Made by a program: the position numbers and the translations under genes. This document shows, in pieces, positions 11,140 to 21,929 of a DNA stretch of 64,000 bases. The notes below the pieces were generated by a model that ran no database searches, had not been told where the DNA came from, and worked only from the letters and a program-made list of their open reading frames with translations. Source of the DNA: Peromyscus leucopus (Eukaryota; Chordata; Mammalia; Rodentia; Cricetidae); contig NC_051072.1 of the NCBI RefSeq assembly GCF_004664715.2, positions 29,719,994 through 29,783,993 of the forward strand, written 5' to 3'. Within the stretch, counting starts at the first letter, position 1, and each line of letters begins with the position of its first letter.

Positions 11140-12452
11140 GATAAGGCAACTCGGTAGAAGAGGGTCCCCAAAACAGGCAACAGAATCAGAGATGGCCCCT
11201 GCTCCCACTGTTAGGAGTCCTACAAGAAGACTGTTGGTGTTTACAGAGGTTTCCTAGTGAGATCTGAGCTTGCTTTACACAGCAGGGCTGCATAGGGGAT
11301 GGATTGACCACATGCGTGGTTACCAGGTGTTTGGAAGGGTCTGCACTTGGCTGTGCTAGGGGGAGGTCTTTTGCTCCACCCCTTGGCATTTCTACAAATA
11401 GCCCTTTAGAAGAGACAGAAGGGGCTGGTGGGTTTTGACCTAGGCCCTCCCGAGGCTGAGGTTATCCTGTGTTTCTATCTGCCTTTTTCCTCTATATTTT
11501 AATTTAAATATTTCTCACTTCTCCCTACTCGAGTACCCTGGGGGAAAAAGTGGGGGCGAGTCCCCCACAGAAGACCAAGCTACACTTATGTGGAGTGCCT
11601 TGGTCCTTCCAATGCAGGCTCCCTGGTTGTCAGTTCAGTCTCAGAGACCCCTCATGCTTAGTTGATTATGTGGGTTTTCTTGTGGTGTTCCTGACTCTTC
11701 TCGCTCCTACAATCCTTCCTCCCCCTCTTCCACAGGATTCCCTGAGGTCTACCTAATGTTTGGCTATGGGTCTGCATCTGTTTCCATCAGCTGCTGGATG
11801 AAGCCTCTCTGATGACAATTGGGCTAGGTACCAATCTGCGAGTATAGCAGAATATCATTAGGAATCATTTAATTGACTCTTTTTCTTTTTTGGGCTAGTC
11901 ATGTTTGATTCTATCCTAGGTCTCTGGGCTACCCAGCCCTTGGGTCCTGGCTTTCCAGGCAGTGTCAGGGGTGGACTCCCTCTCATGGTGTGGCTCTCAA
12001 GCTGGAACCGTCACTGGTCGGCCACTCCCACAATGTCTGTGCCACCTTTACCGCAGCACATCTTGTGGGTAGGACAAATTATAAGTCTAATTATATGGCT
12101 GGGTTGGTGTCCCAGTCCCTCCACTGGAAGTCTTGCCTGGTTACAGGAGATGGCCTGTTCAGGCTCTGTATCACCCATTGCTAGGAGTCTTAGCAAGGCT
12201 CACCCTTGTAGATTCCTGGGAATTTCTATGGTGCTACGTTTCTATCTCATTCCTGAGATTCCCCCCAATTCCAGTTGTCTCTCCCAGTATTCTCTTCCTC
12301 CATCCTTCCCATACCTGATCCCTTTTGTTCCCATCCCCCTCAGTCCCCTCCACCTTTGATGCCTATTCTATTTCTTCTTCCCAGGGAGATTCATATTGTC
12401 TCCCCTGGAGCTCTCTTCTTACTTAGCTTCTCTGGGCTGTGGATTGTAGCCT

Positions 12453-12454
<2 letters not shown>

Positions 12455-12510
<56 letters not shown>
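12455..12510. repeat. (T)56 homopolymer
   Basis: Uninterrupted run of 56 T inside a reversed L1, between blocks GATTGTAGCCTGG and ACTTTACAGCTAATA. Assembly length of such a run is unreliable. Confidence 0.9.
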
Positions 12511-12515
<5 letters not shown>

Positions 12516-12696
12516 ACAGCTAATACCCACTTATAAGTGAGTACATACCATGTTTGTCTTTCTGGGTCTGGGTTACCTCACTTAGGATTTTTTTTTTTCT
12601 TTTTTTAGTTCCATTTATTTACCTTCAGATTTCATGACATTATTTTTTAACAGCTGAGTAATACTCCATGGTATAATTTTAATAACAGTATGTAAG

Positions 12697-12805
12697 GGAG
12701 ACAGACAGACAGACAGACAGACACACACACATATACACACACACACAGAGAAAGAGAGCAACAGAGAGAGACAGACAGAGATGGAGAGACAGAAACAGAG
12801 AGACA
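12697..12805. repeat. (GACA)n / (CA)n / (GAGACA)n complex low-complexity tract
   Basis: GACA repeats, then CACACA, then degenerate purine-rich AGAGAGACAGA repeats. The reverse strand gives a spurious serine/leucine/cysteine-rich frame at 12679-12864. Confidence 0.85.
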
Positions 12806-12809
12806 GAGG

Positions 12810-12927
12810 GAGGGCACGGTTGGTATATTGCTTGCTTAGGCTGATGTTGAACTCCAGTACTCAACCAAGCCTTCTTCAGCTTCCCAAGTAGGTAGGACTT
12901 TATGCATGCATCGTCGCGCTTGGCTTT
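12810..12927 (-). mobile_element. old B1-type SINE
   Basis: Reversed 7SL-like order: AGGCTGATGTTGAACTCCAG, TACTCAACCAAGCC, CAGCTTCCCAAGTAGGTAGG and ATGCATGCATCGTCGCGC. Diverged proto-B1-like copy. Confidence 0.6.
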
Positions 12928-13074
12928 TTTTGACCCGTTGACTCCATTAACATTTCCTTAGAGATATGGTCCCTGACCTTCATGTTGTCTGAGTCAATTT
13001 TTCCATCATAGATGCTCAGAATACAGAATACCTCACCTTCAGAACCCTTACTGCTCTTGATCAGCTATCTTTAT

Positions 13075-13155
13075 GTGTTTATCTACGAAGCATTAAAGGC
13101 TCCAAGGGGACAGAGCTCCTGCATGCTTTATTCACTGTGCTATTTGAGCCACACC
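13075..13155 (+). mobile_element. possible L2 fragment
   Basis: AAGGCTCCAAGGGGACAG followed by TTTATTCACTGTGCTAT resembles the 3' end of L2. Short and diverged. Confidence 0.35.
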
Positions 13156-13400
13156 TATCTGTAGAGAATGCATTCTAAGACCCCAGTGGATGTCTGAAGC
13201 CATGGATAATACCAAATCACACACACAGATACACAGACACAAACATACACATATTTCCTACCCTATGCCATATATATATGTGATAAAATTAAATTTATAA
13301 ATTAGGAAAGTAAGATATTAACAAAAACTAATAATAAAATACAATAATTAAAATAATATTCTATATTAAAAGTTATGTGCTCATGCTCACTCTCTTGAAA
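13155..13400 (+). mobile_element. ancient DNA-transposon fossil (Tigger/pogo-like, tentative)
   Basis: CTAAGACCCCAGTGGATGTC, AGCCATGGATAATACCAAAT and a long AT-rich part (TTTATAAATTAGGAAAGTAA, TAAAAGTTATGTG) match a dispersed mammalian repeat that I recall as DNA-transposon-derived. The family is not certain. Confidence 0.4.
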
Positions 13401-13417
13401 GAGTCAAGACAAGACTA

Positions 13418-13560
13418 ATTTGGTAGTGCGTACCTGTTCCTACAGCCCTTGAGTAGCAGAGGCAAGAAGATGAGAAGTTAAAGGCTACTGTGGGCTTCTT
13501 AGCAAGTTTGAGACAAATTTCGGTTATAGGACACTGCCACACATGAAACAAAACAACTCC
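13418..13560 (+). mobile_element. old B1/PB1-type SINE
   Basis: GGTAGTGCGTACCTGTTCC, GTAGCAGAGGCAAGAAGATG, GGCTACTGTGGGC and a CAAAACAA tail follow proto-B1 order with a weakly conserved centre. Confidence 0.5.
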
Positions 13561-13784
13561 CCAAGTAATAACAACAAAAGAAGTGGAAGAATTAGGGAAT
13601 ATACTAGTAACTTTGGACTGTGCCTACGTGTGTGTAACTGAAACCATGGGAAATGAAGTGCTACTCCTTTTGGTTGGGTACATTGACCATGGACTCATTC
13701 AGAATTAGTTAAAGGAGTAAGTGAAGGCTTGAACTAAAATTATGAACAATTAAATCCCCCCTTTGCCTTCCTATTTTAGAAATC

Positions 13785-13957
13785 TTTTTTTTTTTTAAAT
13801 TTATTTATTATGTATACAGCATGTATGACCAGGCCAGAAGAGGGCACCAGATCTCATTACAGATGGTTGTGAGCCACCATGTGGGTGCTGGGAATTGAAC
13901 TCAGGACCTCTGGAAGAGCAGTCAGTGCTCTTAACCTCTGAGCCATCTCTCTAGCCC
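13785..13957 (-). mobile_element. B2/B3 SINE with 8-bp TSD
   Basis: Reversed tRNA-derived SINE: T12 tail at left, GGCCAGAAGAGGGCACCAGA, GTGGGTGCTGGGAATTGAAC, and head ending CTCTCTAGCCC. Direct repeat TAGAAATC at 13777-13784 and 13958-13965. Confidence 0.9.
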
Positions 13958-13965
13958 TAGAAATC

Positions 13966-15105
13966 GTTTTCTATTAGTAAATTTTGCTCTTTCCCAATTT
14001 CATACATGTACACACACATGTACTTCAGGAATCCTTACACTGAAACTTGTTGTTTCATTGGGGGTAAGAAAGCTTACTGTTTCAAAACTCCATGATGTTT
14101 TAAGAAGGGAAATTACTGCTAAAAGTCTCCAAATAAAGACTTATTGGAATAATGAGGGCCCTCCTACAATGTCTCATCTGTTTAGATCCTAGCCCATGAA
14201 CAGTTCTTCCCAGAAGCAGAACTAACAAGAGTTAGCATGCATTGTACTGGCATGCATTGTACAAACATCACTGGGCTACCATAAATATTACTCCCATTTT
14301 TTTTCCACGCAAGAACAGTTAAAAGCTTCCCTTTCTTTTACAATTAAATAATTTTGGCTTTGTTAAGGAAGAGCTAAAGTGCTTTAATACACTCTGTAGT
14401 TCTCAAGTTAATCTTCATTAAAGTCAGTAGTAATTCACTTAGATGCAAAATTATTTATAGTGGGTTTTGCTAATATAAGCTGAAAAAAAGGAAGCGGTGG
14501 AGCTTTAGATTTTATTTTAACATTGCTATTCTGACTTTGAATGGGTTGAGTAAAGATGACAATCATGGTTTAGCCAATATTCAAATTATGAATAGCATTT
14601 CTATAATTCCCTGAGCAGTATGATGAAAACCCTCTGCTTTTATTTGCCTAGGGATGGCTTCTGTTCTATAGTTCAGAATATCTGGAAAGTTACTAACCTA
14701 GAGGAGCCCCCTATACCCCCACACCCTGCCCCAACAGAGGGATATTAATGGCAGGTAAGGGAAAAATGGCTTCTACAGGTAACATACATTTTGAAAGTGT
14801 TGGATTAAAGTGGTATGCTTTTCTTTTTACAGTCACTTTATTGATAATTGGACTGTGAATCACCAAGAAGAAAAGATATGTTGAACTGGATTTCTTATTG
14901 TTATCTGATCATGGAACTTTAAAATGTAATAAAGTAATTTCTTTCTTCTTCCTTTTTTGGCATTCATATGGTTTTGAGGTGACTTAGAGAAGTTTCCTCT
15001 TATTCACACAGAGAGGTGGGTAAGTGTTCTGATCCCCAGTGATGTGGTGTTTCTGTTCCTTCCGGTCACACAGACCTATGAGCTCTGTCTTTCAGTCCCG
15101 GGTGC
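13966..15105. other. AT-rich sequence, possible conserved non-coding DNA
   Basis: No repeat or gene recognised. A 13-bp direct repeat GCATGCATTGTAC occurs at 14235-14247 and 14250-14262. The stretch 14340-14490 is free of simple repeats and rich in TAAT/ATTA cores. Confidence 0.3.
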
Positions 15106-15109
15106 AGGT

Positions 15110-15312
15110 GATCACAGCAGCTAACATTTATGAAGCATTCACTAGGCGTGGTTTGGAAGAGTTTCCAGGTTACAGCTCGTTAACCACAGCAGAACAAACC
15201 TTCTGTAGGTGTCCCATTTTCAGATATGAGTCCAATTAATTAAGCAGATGATGGAATCAGGATCTGAACCCAGGCCATCTGGCGGCATTTGAAACCATAA
15301 CACGGCGGTGTC
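15110..15312 (-). mobile_element. MIR SINE
   Basis: Reversed MIR in order: AGCTAACATTTATGAAGCAT, CCCATTTTCAGATATGAGTC, GATGGAATCAGGATCTGAAC and CCAGGCCATCTGGC. This is nearly the full length of the ancient tRNA-derived SINE. Confidence 0.75.
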
Positions 15313-15855
15313 TGAACTGATTGTCTATGGGAACAGTCTCTTGCTAAGATGGGAACTACTTGTAATTTGTGAAGTCTCCAGGATACTAAACAAAGAAGCA
15401 AAGGACAGTTCATTTGCTTAACTTTATGCATGCACTTGGTTGACTCCATTTCCTCCCAAAGATTCTCTAGAACTTGGAGAAATACAGAGTCTTTCCGTTT
15501 GCTGTCAGAAGGGTCACATGTCATTTCTAGGATCAGAGCTATGCATTTGAAGTGCAGGTGACTCTTGGGTTCTTGAGTCCCTCCCTTTCCTCGTTTACCC
15601 TCCTTCCCCTTTTCTTTCCTGGCCACTCTTCACCTTATTATATAATTAAGTGTACACAAGCACTTCAACTACAAAATCACGTTGTTCCTGCACTAACTGC
15701 TGAGCTTACTAGAAAATTCAAAAGCCTACACTATCGCCTGGGTTGGGTAAGATCTCCGTCTTTCTTCTCTGCCCAGTCCTTCCTTTTTAGTCCCTAGGCT
15801 CTCCATTATTCTTTGTTCTTCTCCTCTGTCTCATCCTGTTCCCTGCTCCCTACAT
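15313..15855. other. no recognised feature
   Basis: Mixed composition, pyrimidine-rich near 15570-15620. The minus-strand frame at 15240-15626 (128 codons) partly overlaps the MIR and shows no domain; treated as chance. Confidence 0.35.
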
Positions 15856-15867
15856 AGGATGTTTCTT

Positions 15868-16074
15868 TGTTTTTTTTATTATAACAGAAATCCTTTTTAT
15901 ATATTTTTAATAATTTATTTAACTTTATTTTACGTGCATTGGTATGAAGGTATCAGATACCCTGGAACTGGAGTTACAGACAGTTGTAAGCTGCCATGTG
16001 GGTGCTGGGATTGAACCTGGGTCCTCTGGAAGAGCAGCCAGTGCTCTTAACCACTGAGCCATCTCTCCAGCCCA
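15868..16074 (-). mobile_element. B3 SINE with 12-bp TSD
   Basis: Reversed B3: AT-rich tail at left, GGAACTGGAGTTACAGACAG, GTGGGTGCTGGGATTGAACC, head ending ATCTCTCCAGCCC. Perfect TSD AGGATGTTTCTT at 15856-15867 and 16075-16086. Confidence 0.92.
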
Positions 16075-16394
16075 AGGATGTTTCTTCAAAGCAGAAATGA
16101 TAGTTTTGTTTTGTTTTGTTTTTTACAAAAGCATTGTCTGTCTCATAGGCTTTTACATAAAATAAATGTAAAACAAAAATATATTTCAAAAATTATTGAC
16201 TGTTAGAAGCACAGCATAGAGGAAGCTGGATGGTAATCTAGGGGTAGTAAGATATAGTGCTTGAGTTTAATTATAGTTTTTTTCCCCTATCACTGGTATT
16301 ATCAGTGCTTAAATCATGAGAACATAACATTAATCTAATTCTAGCTTACATTCTGCACTCAAAATTTTTTTAATTTTTAAAAAAGATTGATTTT

Positions 16395-16655
16395 GACTTA
16401 TGCGCATGTGTGTGTGTGTCTGTGTGTGTGTGTGTCTGTGTGTGTGTGTCTGTGTGTGTGTGTCTGTGTGTGTGTGTCTGTGTGTGTGTGTCTGTGTGTG
16501 TGTGTCTGTGTGTGTGTATATGTGTAGGAAGCCAGAAGAGGACATCAGATCACTTGGAACTGGACATACAGGTGGCTGTGAGTTAGCCAGCTTGAATGAT
16601 GGGAGCAGAATGAAGGCCAATGAGTGCTCATAACTGCTGAGTCATCTTTCCAGCT
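16395..16655 (-). mobile_element. B3 SINE with expanded (TCTGTGTGTGTG)n
   Basis: A run of about 12-bp TCTGTGTGTGTG units at 16407-16517 leads into reversed B3 body (AGCCAGAAGAGGACATCAGA, TGGAACTGGACATACAGG, GAGTCATCTTTCCAGC). The 3' tail region of the SINE has expanded into a minisatellite-like array. Confidence 0.75.
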
Positions 16656-16659
16656 TCCT

Positions 16660-17384
16660 ATTTTATTTTGTTTATGAATCAAAACGACAGAGGGGTGATT
16701 TCCTTTTTGCTCGTGTTCTCTTAAGTCCTTGAACACTTTCGCTGCTGGCTTTCACCTTTGTTATTTGAGGGAAATCACTCTTGAAAGTCCACCATGGCCC
16801 TCTTTTTACTAAATACGAATGTAAGTATGCTTTTTTTTTTCTTGGACATTCCTGTAAGAATTACCAGGAACCAAACACTCTGGAGAACATCTCCTAATTA
16901 GGAATGACTTCTTTATCGATACAGTCTGTAGGCACGTTAACCCTTCTGAACCTTTTTCTCCTCGTGTTGAACTTAACTGAAACCCTAAAGCATTTCCCAC
17001 AGATGTTGCTGACAATCTGTTTTGCTTCCATTTATAGTTCTGTAATTTTCAAAATCTTGACTGCTTGGGCCAGTTTTCTCTTTTTTGAGATCAGGCCCCC
17101 GAGTTTGACATCCACTGAATTGACCGTTCCTTTTGGTTTCGTGTCCATTGCTGGTGTCACGTCAACCATCTCGCTGCATTCACTGAGGCCAAAAAGACAA
17201 CCTCATTGTGCAGAGATCAGAGCAAAAGTGAAGACTGTGTGCTGTGGCTGTTTTCTAAGACGACTTCGATCTGTGGAGACAATTAGGTAGAGACAGTAAT
17301 AAATGCAGTATATCAAACTCTCATTTCCTCACTTTTTTTCAGGTGGATACCTTTAAAAAAAGATGATACTTTCAAAAATTAGTA
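16660..17384. other. unrecognised sequence with opposed open frames
   Basis: No repeat recognised. A plus-strand frame of 128 codons runs 16904-17290. The minus strand is open from about 17190 to 16905 except for one stop. Neither shows a known domain (see findings). Confidence 0.3.
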
Positions 17385-17545
17385 TATATTAGCTGTAAAA
17401 AACAATGGATTTCATTATGACCTTTCACACACACATATATGTGCATCTTAGTCCTATTCATAACCTTTTCTCTTCTTGTCTCCTCCTCCCACTGATCCTC
17501 CTCTTCCCAACTAGTCTCCCAAGGAGATATCTTTAGAACTCTGTT
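17385..17545 (-). mobile_element. reversed L1 3'UTR fragment
   Basis: TTCATTATGACCTTTCACAC, CCTATTCATAACC and the C/T-rich TCTCCTCCTCCCACTG match reversed distal 3'UTR of an older rodent L1. Confidence 0.5.
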
Positions 17546-18504
17546 CAATGTCTTCTAAAAGTATACTGATATAGAAAACTAACTTACCCAATACACATAC
17601 CAAAGCTAAATGACTTAGCTCTGATAGCATTTGTTGCTTAGGAACTAAATCTGATCCACACTAAACAGGGATCCCCCTTTCATATTTCATAGCCTGAACT
17701 TTTAATAATCTGCTCAGAAATGGAGTTGAGCTTGATCAGCATTATTTGTGAGATCTCTTCTTTGATATTTTTGATGAGAAATATGTTTTCTCATCTCCAT
17801 CATTGTGGCAGTCCTCTGGTTATTCCTGATGCCTCAGCGGCAGCTGATTACAGACTCAGAATGTCCTGAGCACATTTTGGAGGTAAGCAGGTCTTTTACA
17901 AAAATCTTCTATTGTTTTTTCATATCCAAATTCTTCTATTTTAGAGTAGTTTTTAAAATGGTATTTTAAATAAACAAAGAAATCTAGGATCTGGGAACAC
18001 ATTTCTCCTTTCTTCTTTTGTTATGGCGTTGTCTCTGAAGATGCATGTCTCCCATACTCTAAATGCAGATTAAAGATCCAAGTTTATTGTTTTTATTTTT
18101 CCATAATGTTGAGCTCTTTTTATGTTTTTGCTTTTAAAAAATACCATTTATATAGCTCCATGTCACTTTTAAAATATCATGTTGCTTTAAAGTTTGTGGT
18201 CTTAGAAATGCTGTAGTCTCTTTTGCAAAAAATGTATTTGCAAGTATCAGCTAAAGTTTTCAGGCAATTTTATAAATTATAGCAAAACCTAAACGATTCT
18301 TTAACTTAGTTTAGGCGAAGGAATTATTTTTGATTTTTTTCTTTCATCTTTTACAGTTGTTTAATTTCTGCTCGACTTAACATCAATTCTCATACGTATT
18401 TGATGTCTTAGTTATTTCAATTGTGCAATTAATATTATGCAAATATGGATATGGCATGATTGTATTTAGAAAGAAAATCCTCCTCTCTCTTATTTTGATC
18501 TTTG
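17546..18504. other. no recognised feature
   Basis: AT-rich, with no recognised repeat or gene. Confidence 0.35.
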
Positions 18505-18580
18505 CAGTGCTGCTGGTCGAACACAGAGCCTTGCACATGCTAGGAAATGCTCTACCACTAAAACCTACCTGTAGTCCCAG
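18505..18580 (-). mobile_element. ID/B4-type SINE fragment
   Basis: Reversed ID head: GTGCTGCTGGTCGAACACAG, CTTGCACATGCTAGGAAATG and CTCTACCACTAAAACC. Confidence 0.6.
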
Positions 18581-18954
18581 CACCTCAGCTATAGCTTGTT
18601 AGACGTATTTGTCTGCCAGTAGGGACAGTGACTCAAGGGTGTTTAGATTAACCCACCCGCCCTGAGCACTCAGGATGCAGTTGGCACAAATCAATGGATC
18701 TTACAGATACAGTGGATATCATCAGTGAATGTGGCAAGGTGGCTTAGGGGAGAGTTAGCTAAGACAACATCCACTCTAGGATGAGATGTCTGCATCACCT
18801 TTCATCGAAACTACAAAATAGCATCCAATTCCATCTGTGCCTCCCGACCGCAAATGACTAATTCACCTTAAAGCCTACCGTAACACTTAACATAATCTAT
18901 TTCTCCCAAGTCTCAGTCTACTGAAACAAGGGCTTGGAGGGAGATCTCATCCTC

Positions 18955-19062
18955 AGTAAATGATCAACTGAGTATAGAGGACCTAAGAGGAGGGGGAGAA
19001 GGGGAGTGGATATGATCAAAACATACTGTGTGAAGTTCTTAAACAGATAATAAAAATCACAT
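18955..19062 (+). mobile_element. L1 3' end fragment
   Basis: AGGGGGAGAAGGGGAGTGGA, TATGATCAAAACATACTGTG and AGATAATAAAAATCAC match the end of an older rodent L1 3'UTR including the AATAAA-like terminus. Confidence 0.5.
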
Positions 19063-19844
19063 AGCGTGACAAATGAAGTAGAGAGGGGAAAAGCAGAATG
19101 TGGGGTGACACAGAGCCAAAAGGATCCATCGGAAACCATCCTGAGATGCTGGCACTGTGCTGGAACTGAGCATCTAGAGTCACTGAGAATAGAAAGGCCA
19201 GTAGTGATGATTTTCATAGTAAACTGGCATTTTCAGGCTGATACCAGTTTCCGCAACCTTAGAACAATGAAAATCCAAACCATATAGTGGCCTCAGACTG
19301 GCATGCCAGGAACAGGCCTGGTTAATACTGCAAAGCAGGGACCTTCGCCTGGAACTGACCTGCAGTTATCCCATTTTGCCACTAGATGGTGCTTGTGGGC
19401 TAAGAGAAGAAAAATTAAATATTGTTCACTCAAGAGGAAATGAGAAATTTGTGAATTAAATAAAACAAGGCAATGGAAATTAGAACAATTTGAGAGCCCC
19501 CTTTATAGTTAAGTTCAACTACTTGGACAGAACCTCATTGTCTTTCCTGGTACAAATGTCAAACTCTTGGAAGAAAAAAAAATTACTCATTAATACAATG
19601 GCAATCATCAAATTCTGGATGTGGGCTGCCTCAGCACAGTGAATGAAAAGATTTCTTTACTCTTTTTCTCTCCTTACAATACAGCATAATTATTCAGTGG
19701 AAGCAAACACATTTAAATTGTTACTAGCAGAGAGTGAGACCTAAGATATTTTGTGAAATGGGTTGTTGTCCAGACTTCTTAATACTGTCTGACACACAAC
19801 ATTTTCTTACTTGTATCCAGTGGCGCTAGATTGTAGATGTAGTT
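19063..19844. other. no recognised feature
   Basis: No repeat or gene recognised. Confidence 0.3.
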
Positions 19845-20075
19845 TCTGAACCCACACTGCTTGGGTTTAAACCCCAGACCTGTATCTGAATCTCTGTGTC
19901 AACTAACTGCAGGGTTGGTACTTGGCCTAGGAATGTTTTCTTTTTCTTATCTGCAAAATGAAGGTGTCTTTGGTTTCTACTTTATACAGTCACTACAATT
20001 TAATGTATGGGGAAGACTTGAAACAATGCCTGGCACACTGTAAGTATCCAAAAATATTAATGGCAATGGTGTATT
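19845..20075 (+). mobile_element. MIR SINE
   Basis: Forward MIR order: CTGCTTGGGTTTAAACCCCA, CTTATCTGCAAAATGAAGG and ACAATGCCTGGCACACTGTA. Spans most of the element. Confidence 0.7.
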
Positions 20076-20471
20076 TTATTGTTTCACTTCCTAAGGGATA
20101 TCGGCACATCCCAAGTCATAAATCAATGGTAGCAAACTGCCACTTAACTTCATATTTCCTTACTTCCTCTCTCTTTAGTGTTTTAAACCATGACTACTCT
20201 CCCTACTTACATAAAATTCACTTGCGTTTTACTAAGCTCTGTTTTCATTAAGGCAGTTATGGTCAAAGTGTAGATTTAGGGATGGCTTAACTTCTAAGCT
20301 GAAAGGAATGGGTTTATTTTGATGTTGTAGTTACTGAAACGGAACCACTGCTGATTGACATGAAGGCTCTGCCAGGGGGCTGCTCTTGCTGACAGATTGC
20401 TGTCAATGGCTGGCCAGTATCAGAGCAGATAAGAGAAGTGTACAGGGGCAAAGCATTCAAAAGAAAATATC

Positions 20472-20552
20472 TAGGAGGCTGAGGCAGGAGGATTGCTGCT
20501 GGTTGGGTGCTAGCCTGGATTACAGAGTGAGATCCTTCCTGCCAGAAAAATC
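20472..20552 (+). mobile_element. B1-type SINE fragment
   Basis: TAGGAGGCTGAGGCAGGAGG, TAGCCTGGATTACAGAGTGA and GATCC: the central and 3' part of a 7SL-derived SINE without its 5' end. Confidence 0.65.
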
Positions 20553-20929
20553 TTCTCACAGTAGTGGTAAGAAGTATATGAGTGGAAAAAAAGGAGAATT
20601 TTAATTGATATATCAAACTAAAGAATTCTTATGGCCATATCTAAGAATCGTGAGTAATTCATGCACTACAGTTTTTGTTCAGAGTAAGCCCGTGCACTCC
20701 AGCTTACTGTTATCATGGGATATGACTGACAGGACCTATGCTCTGTTGCTTCCAAACAGAGAGGATGATATGAGAAAGTAAAATAAATTATTCCTTTTTT
20801 GAGCACCAATGATAGTCACTCTGCTGGTATTTACCCAAGATACTTTGGTGCAAGATGTGGCGGTGGGAATTCCTCCTGAACCACCTCCTTTAATCCTTAC
20901 CACAACTTTACCAAGTGACATTTATCACC

Positions 20930-21055
20930 CCCCATTGTAGAGTTAAGGGAACAGAGGTTTAGAGAAGTTCAAAAGCTTTTCCTAGAAGGAAGAGCCTTGT
21001 GCTTGGTGAAACTAGTGTTGAAACCCAATTCTGTCTCACCCTAGCATTTATCCAT
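20930..21055 (-). mobile_element. MIR SINE
   Basis: Reversed MIR core: CCCCATTGTAGAGTTAAGGG, AACAGAGGTTTAGAGAAG and GTGTTGAAACCCAATTCTGT. Confidence 0.7.
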
Positions 21056-21059
21056 TTCC

Positions 21060-21572
21060 CTGAGATGCCAGTTCAAGCAAGAAAACTGAGTTGATTCTGG
21101 AAATACAGGCAGCATCCTAAACGACACATTTCCTAATTGGCTTGCCTTATTGAGACACTAACTGATCAACAAAGGTTATTATCCTTCTCTGGTGCTCTGC
21201 ATGCCTGGGTAGCTATAGAATCAAACTGTCCTTCATAATTTGAAGATGATACCACCACATAGGAGCCTGTGGCTGGGAAAAACCAATGTCTGACAAATGG
21301 CTCTTGCCACATCGTGTATACATGCCGATTGCTCTCTGGTTTGTGGCGCAAGCTTGTGCTGGCAGAGCCTTGCTTCTGTGTTTTGTTCTGCCAGAGTGTG
21401 GTCGACTGAAGCGTCGCTTGAAGAAGGTTATGTGACCACGCCGGGGTGCCCTTGGTTCTTGTCCCCCACAGTTCTTGGCGTTATCAGACCGTCTTCTGGA
21501 TCACAGGCCCTTCAGAGGTGTCTCCCCCACCACTACCGAATTCTCCACATGAGAACTTTTAGTGTATTGTGG
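21060..21572. other. no recognised feature
   Basis: Moderately GC-rich by local standards at 21370-21540, with no repeat or gene recognised. Confidence 0.3.
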
Positions 21573-21818
21573 TCTTTCCTCTTCCCCTTTCCTTCTTCCT
21601 TCTTCCTCCCCTCCCTCTCTTTCTCCTTCATTCCCTGCTTCCTTCGTTCTTCCCTCTCTTCACTTCTTTCATCCCTTACTTCCCCTTCACTTCTCCTTTC
21701 CTTCCTTCTTCCCTCTCTCTCCCTTCCTCCCTCCCTTTCTCTTCCTTCCTTTCCTTCTATTTCCTCCCCCCCATTCCCTCCCTCCCTCCCTCTTTCTCTC
21801 TTTCCTTTTTTCCTCTTG
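21573..21818. repeat. polypyrimidine tract (CCTT-rich)
   Basis: About 245 bp of almost pure C/T with only a handful of purines. It runs into the T-rich tail of the reversed B1 that follows. All long frames here (21297-21839 plus, 21533-21898 minus) are low-complexity Ser/Leu/Pro or Arg/Glu/Gly artefacts. Confidence 0.95.
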
Positions 21819-21915
21819 AGACAAAGTCTCCCTATGTAGCCCAGACTGCTTTTTAACTTGTGATATCCCAGCTTCCTGATCGCTGAGATTATAGGCATAC
21901 TGATGACCCGTTTTT
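21819..21915 (-). mobile_element. B1-type SINE (PB1D-like)
   Basis: Reversed B1: TTGAGACAAAGTCTCCCTAT, GTAGCCCAGACTGC and CGCTGAGATTATAGGCATAC. The neighbouring polypyrimidine tract may have grown from its A-tail. Confidence 0.65.
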
Positions 21916-21929
21916 AACACGTACCTGGT

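Larger units (their letters stand above)
10785..12680 (-). mobile_element. L1 3' end (3'UTR and end of ORF2), reversed
   Basis: The left end is T-rich, followed by reversed rodent L1 3'UTR blocks: CATCCCAACAGCAGTTTCCC, TCCCACTGTTAGGAGTCCTA, TGATGACAATTGGGCTAGG and CTTGCCTGGTTACAGGAGAT. The right end is reversed ORF2-terminal sequence (CTTATAAGTGAGTACATACC, ATACTCCATGG). It carries a 66/63-bp tandem duplication at 11011-11139 and a 56-T run at 12455-12510. Plus-strand frames inside (such as 11901-12359) are antisense to L1 and not genes. The same 3'UTR type occurs on the plus strand at 33655-34760. Confidence 0.85.

Noticed and set aside
11901..12359. 152-codon plus-strand open frame
   Set aside because: Lies antisense to an L1 3'UTR and ORF2 end. 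The sequence matches reversed L1 blocks, and no domain is seen.
16400..16633. Cys/Val-rich and Thr/His-rich frames
   Set aside because: Produced by TG/TC tandem repeats and B3 sequence. Similar artefacts occur at 5222-5521, 12679-12864, 24484-24669, 42535-42840 and 50524-50718.
21297..21839. 180-codon plus frame and 121-codon minus frame
   Set aside because: Both run through the polypyrimidine tract and are low-complexity peptides created by C/T-rich DNA.
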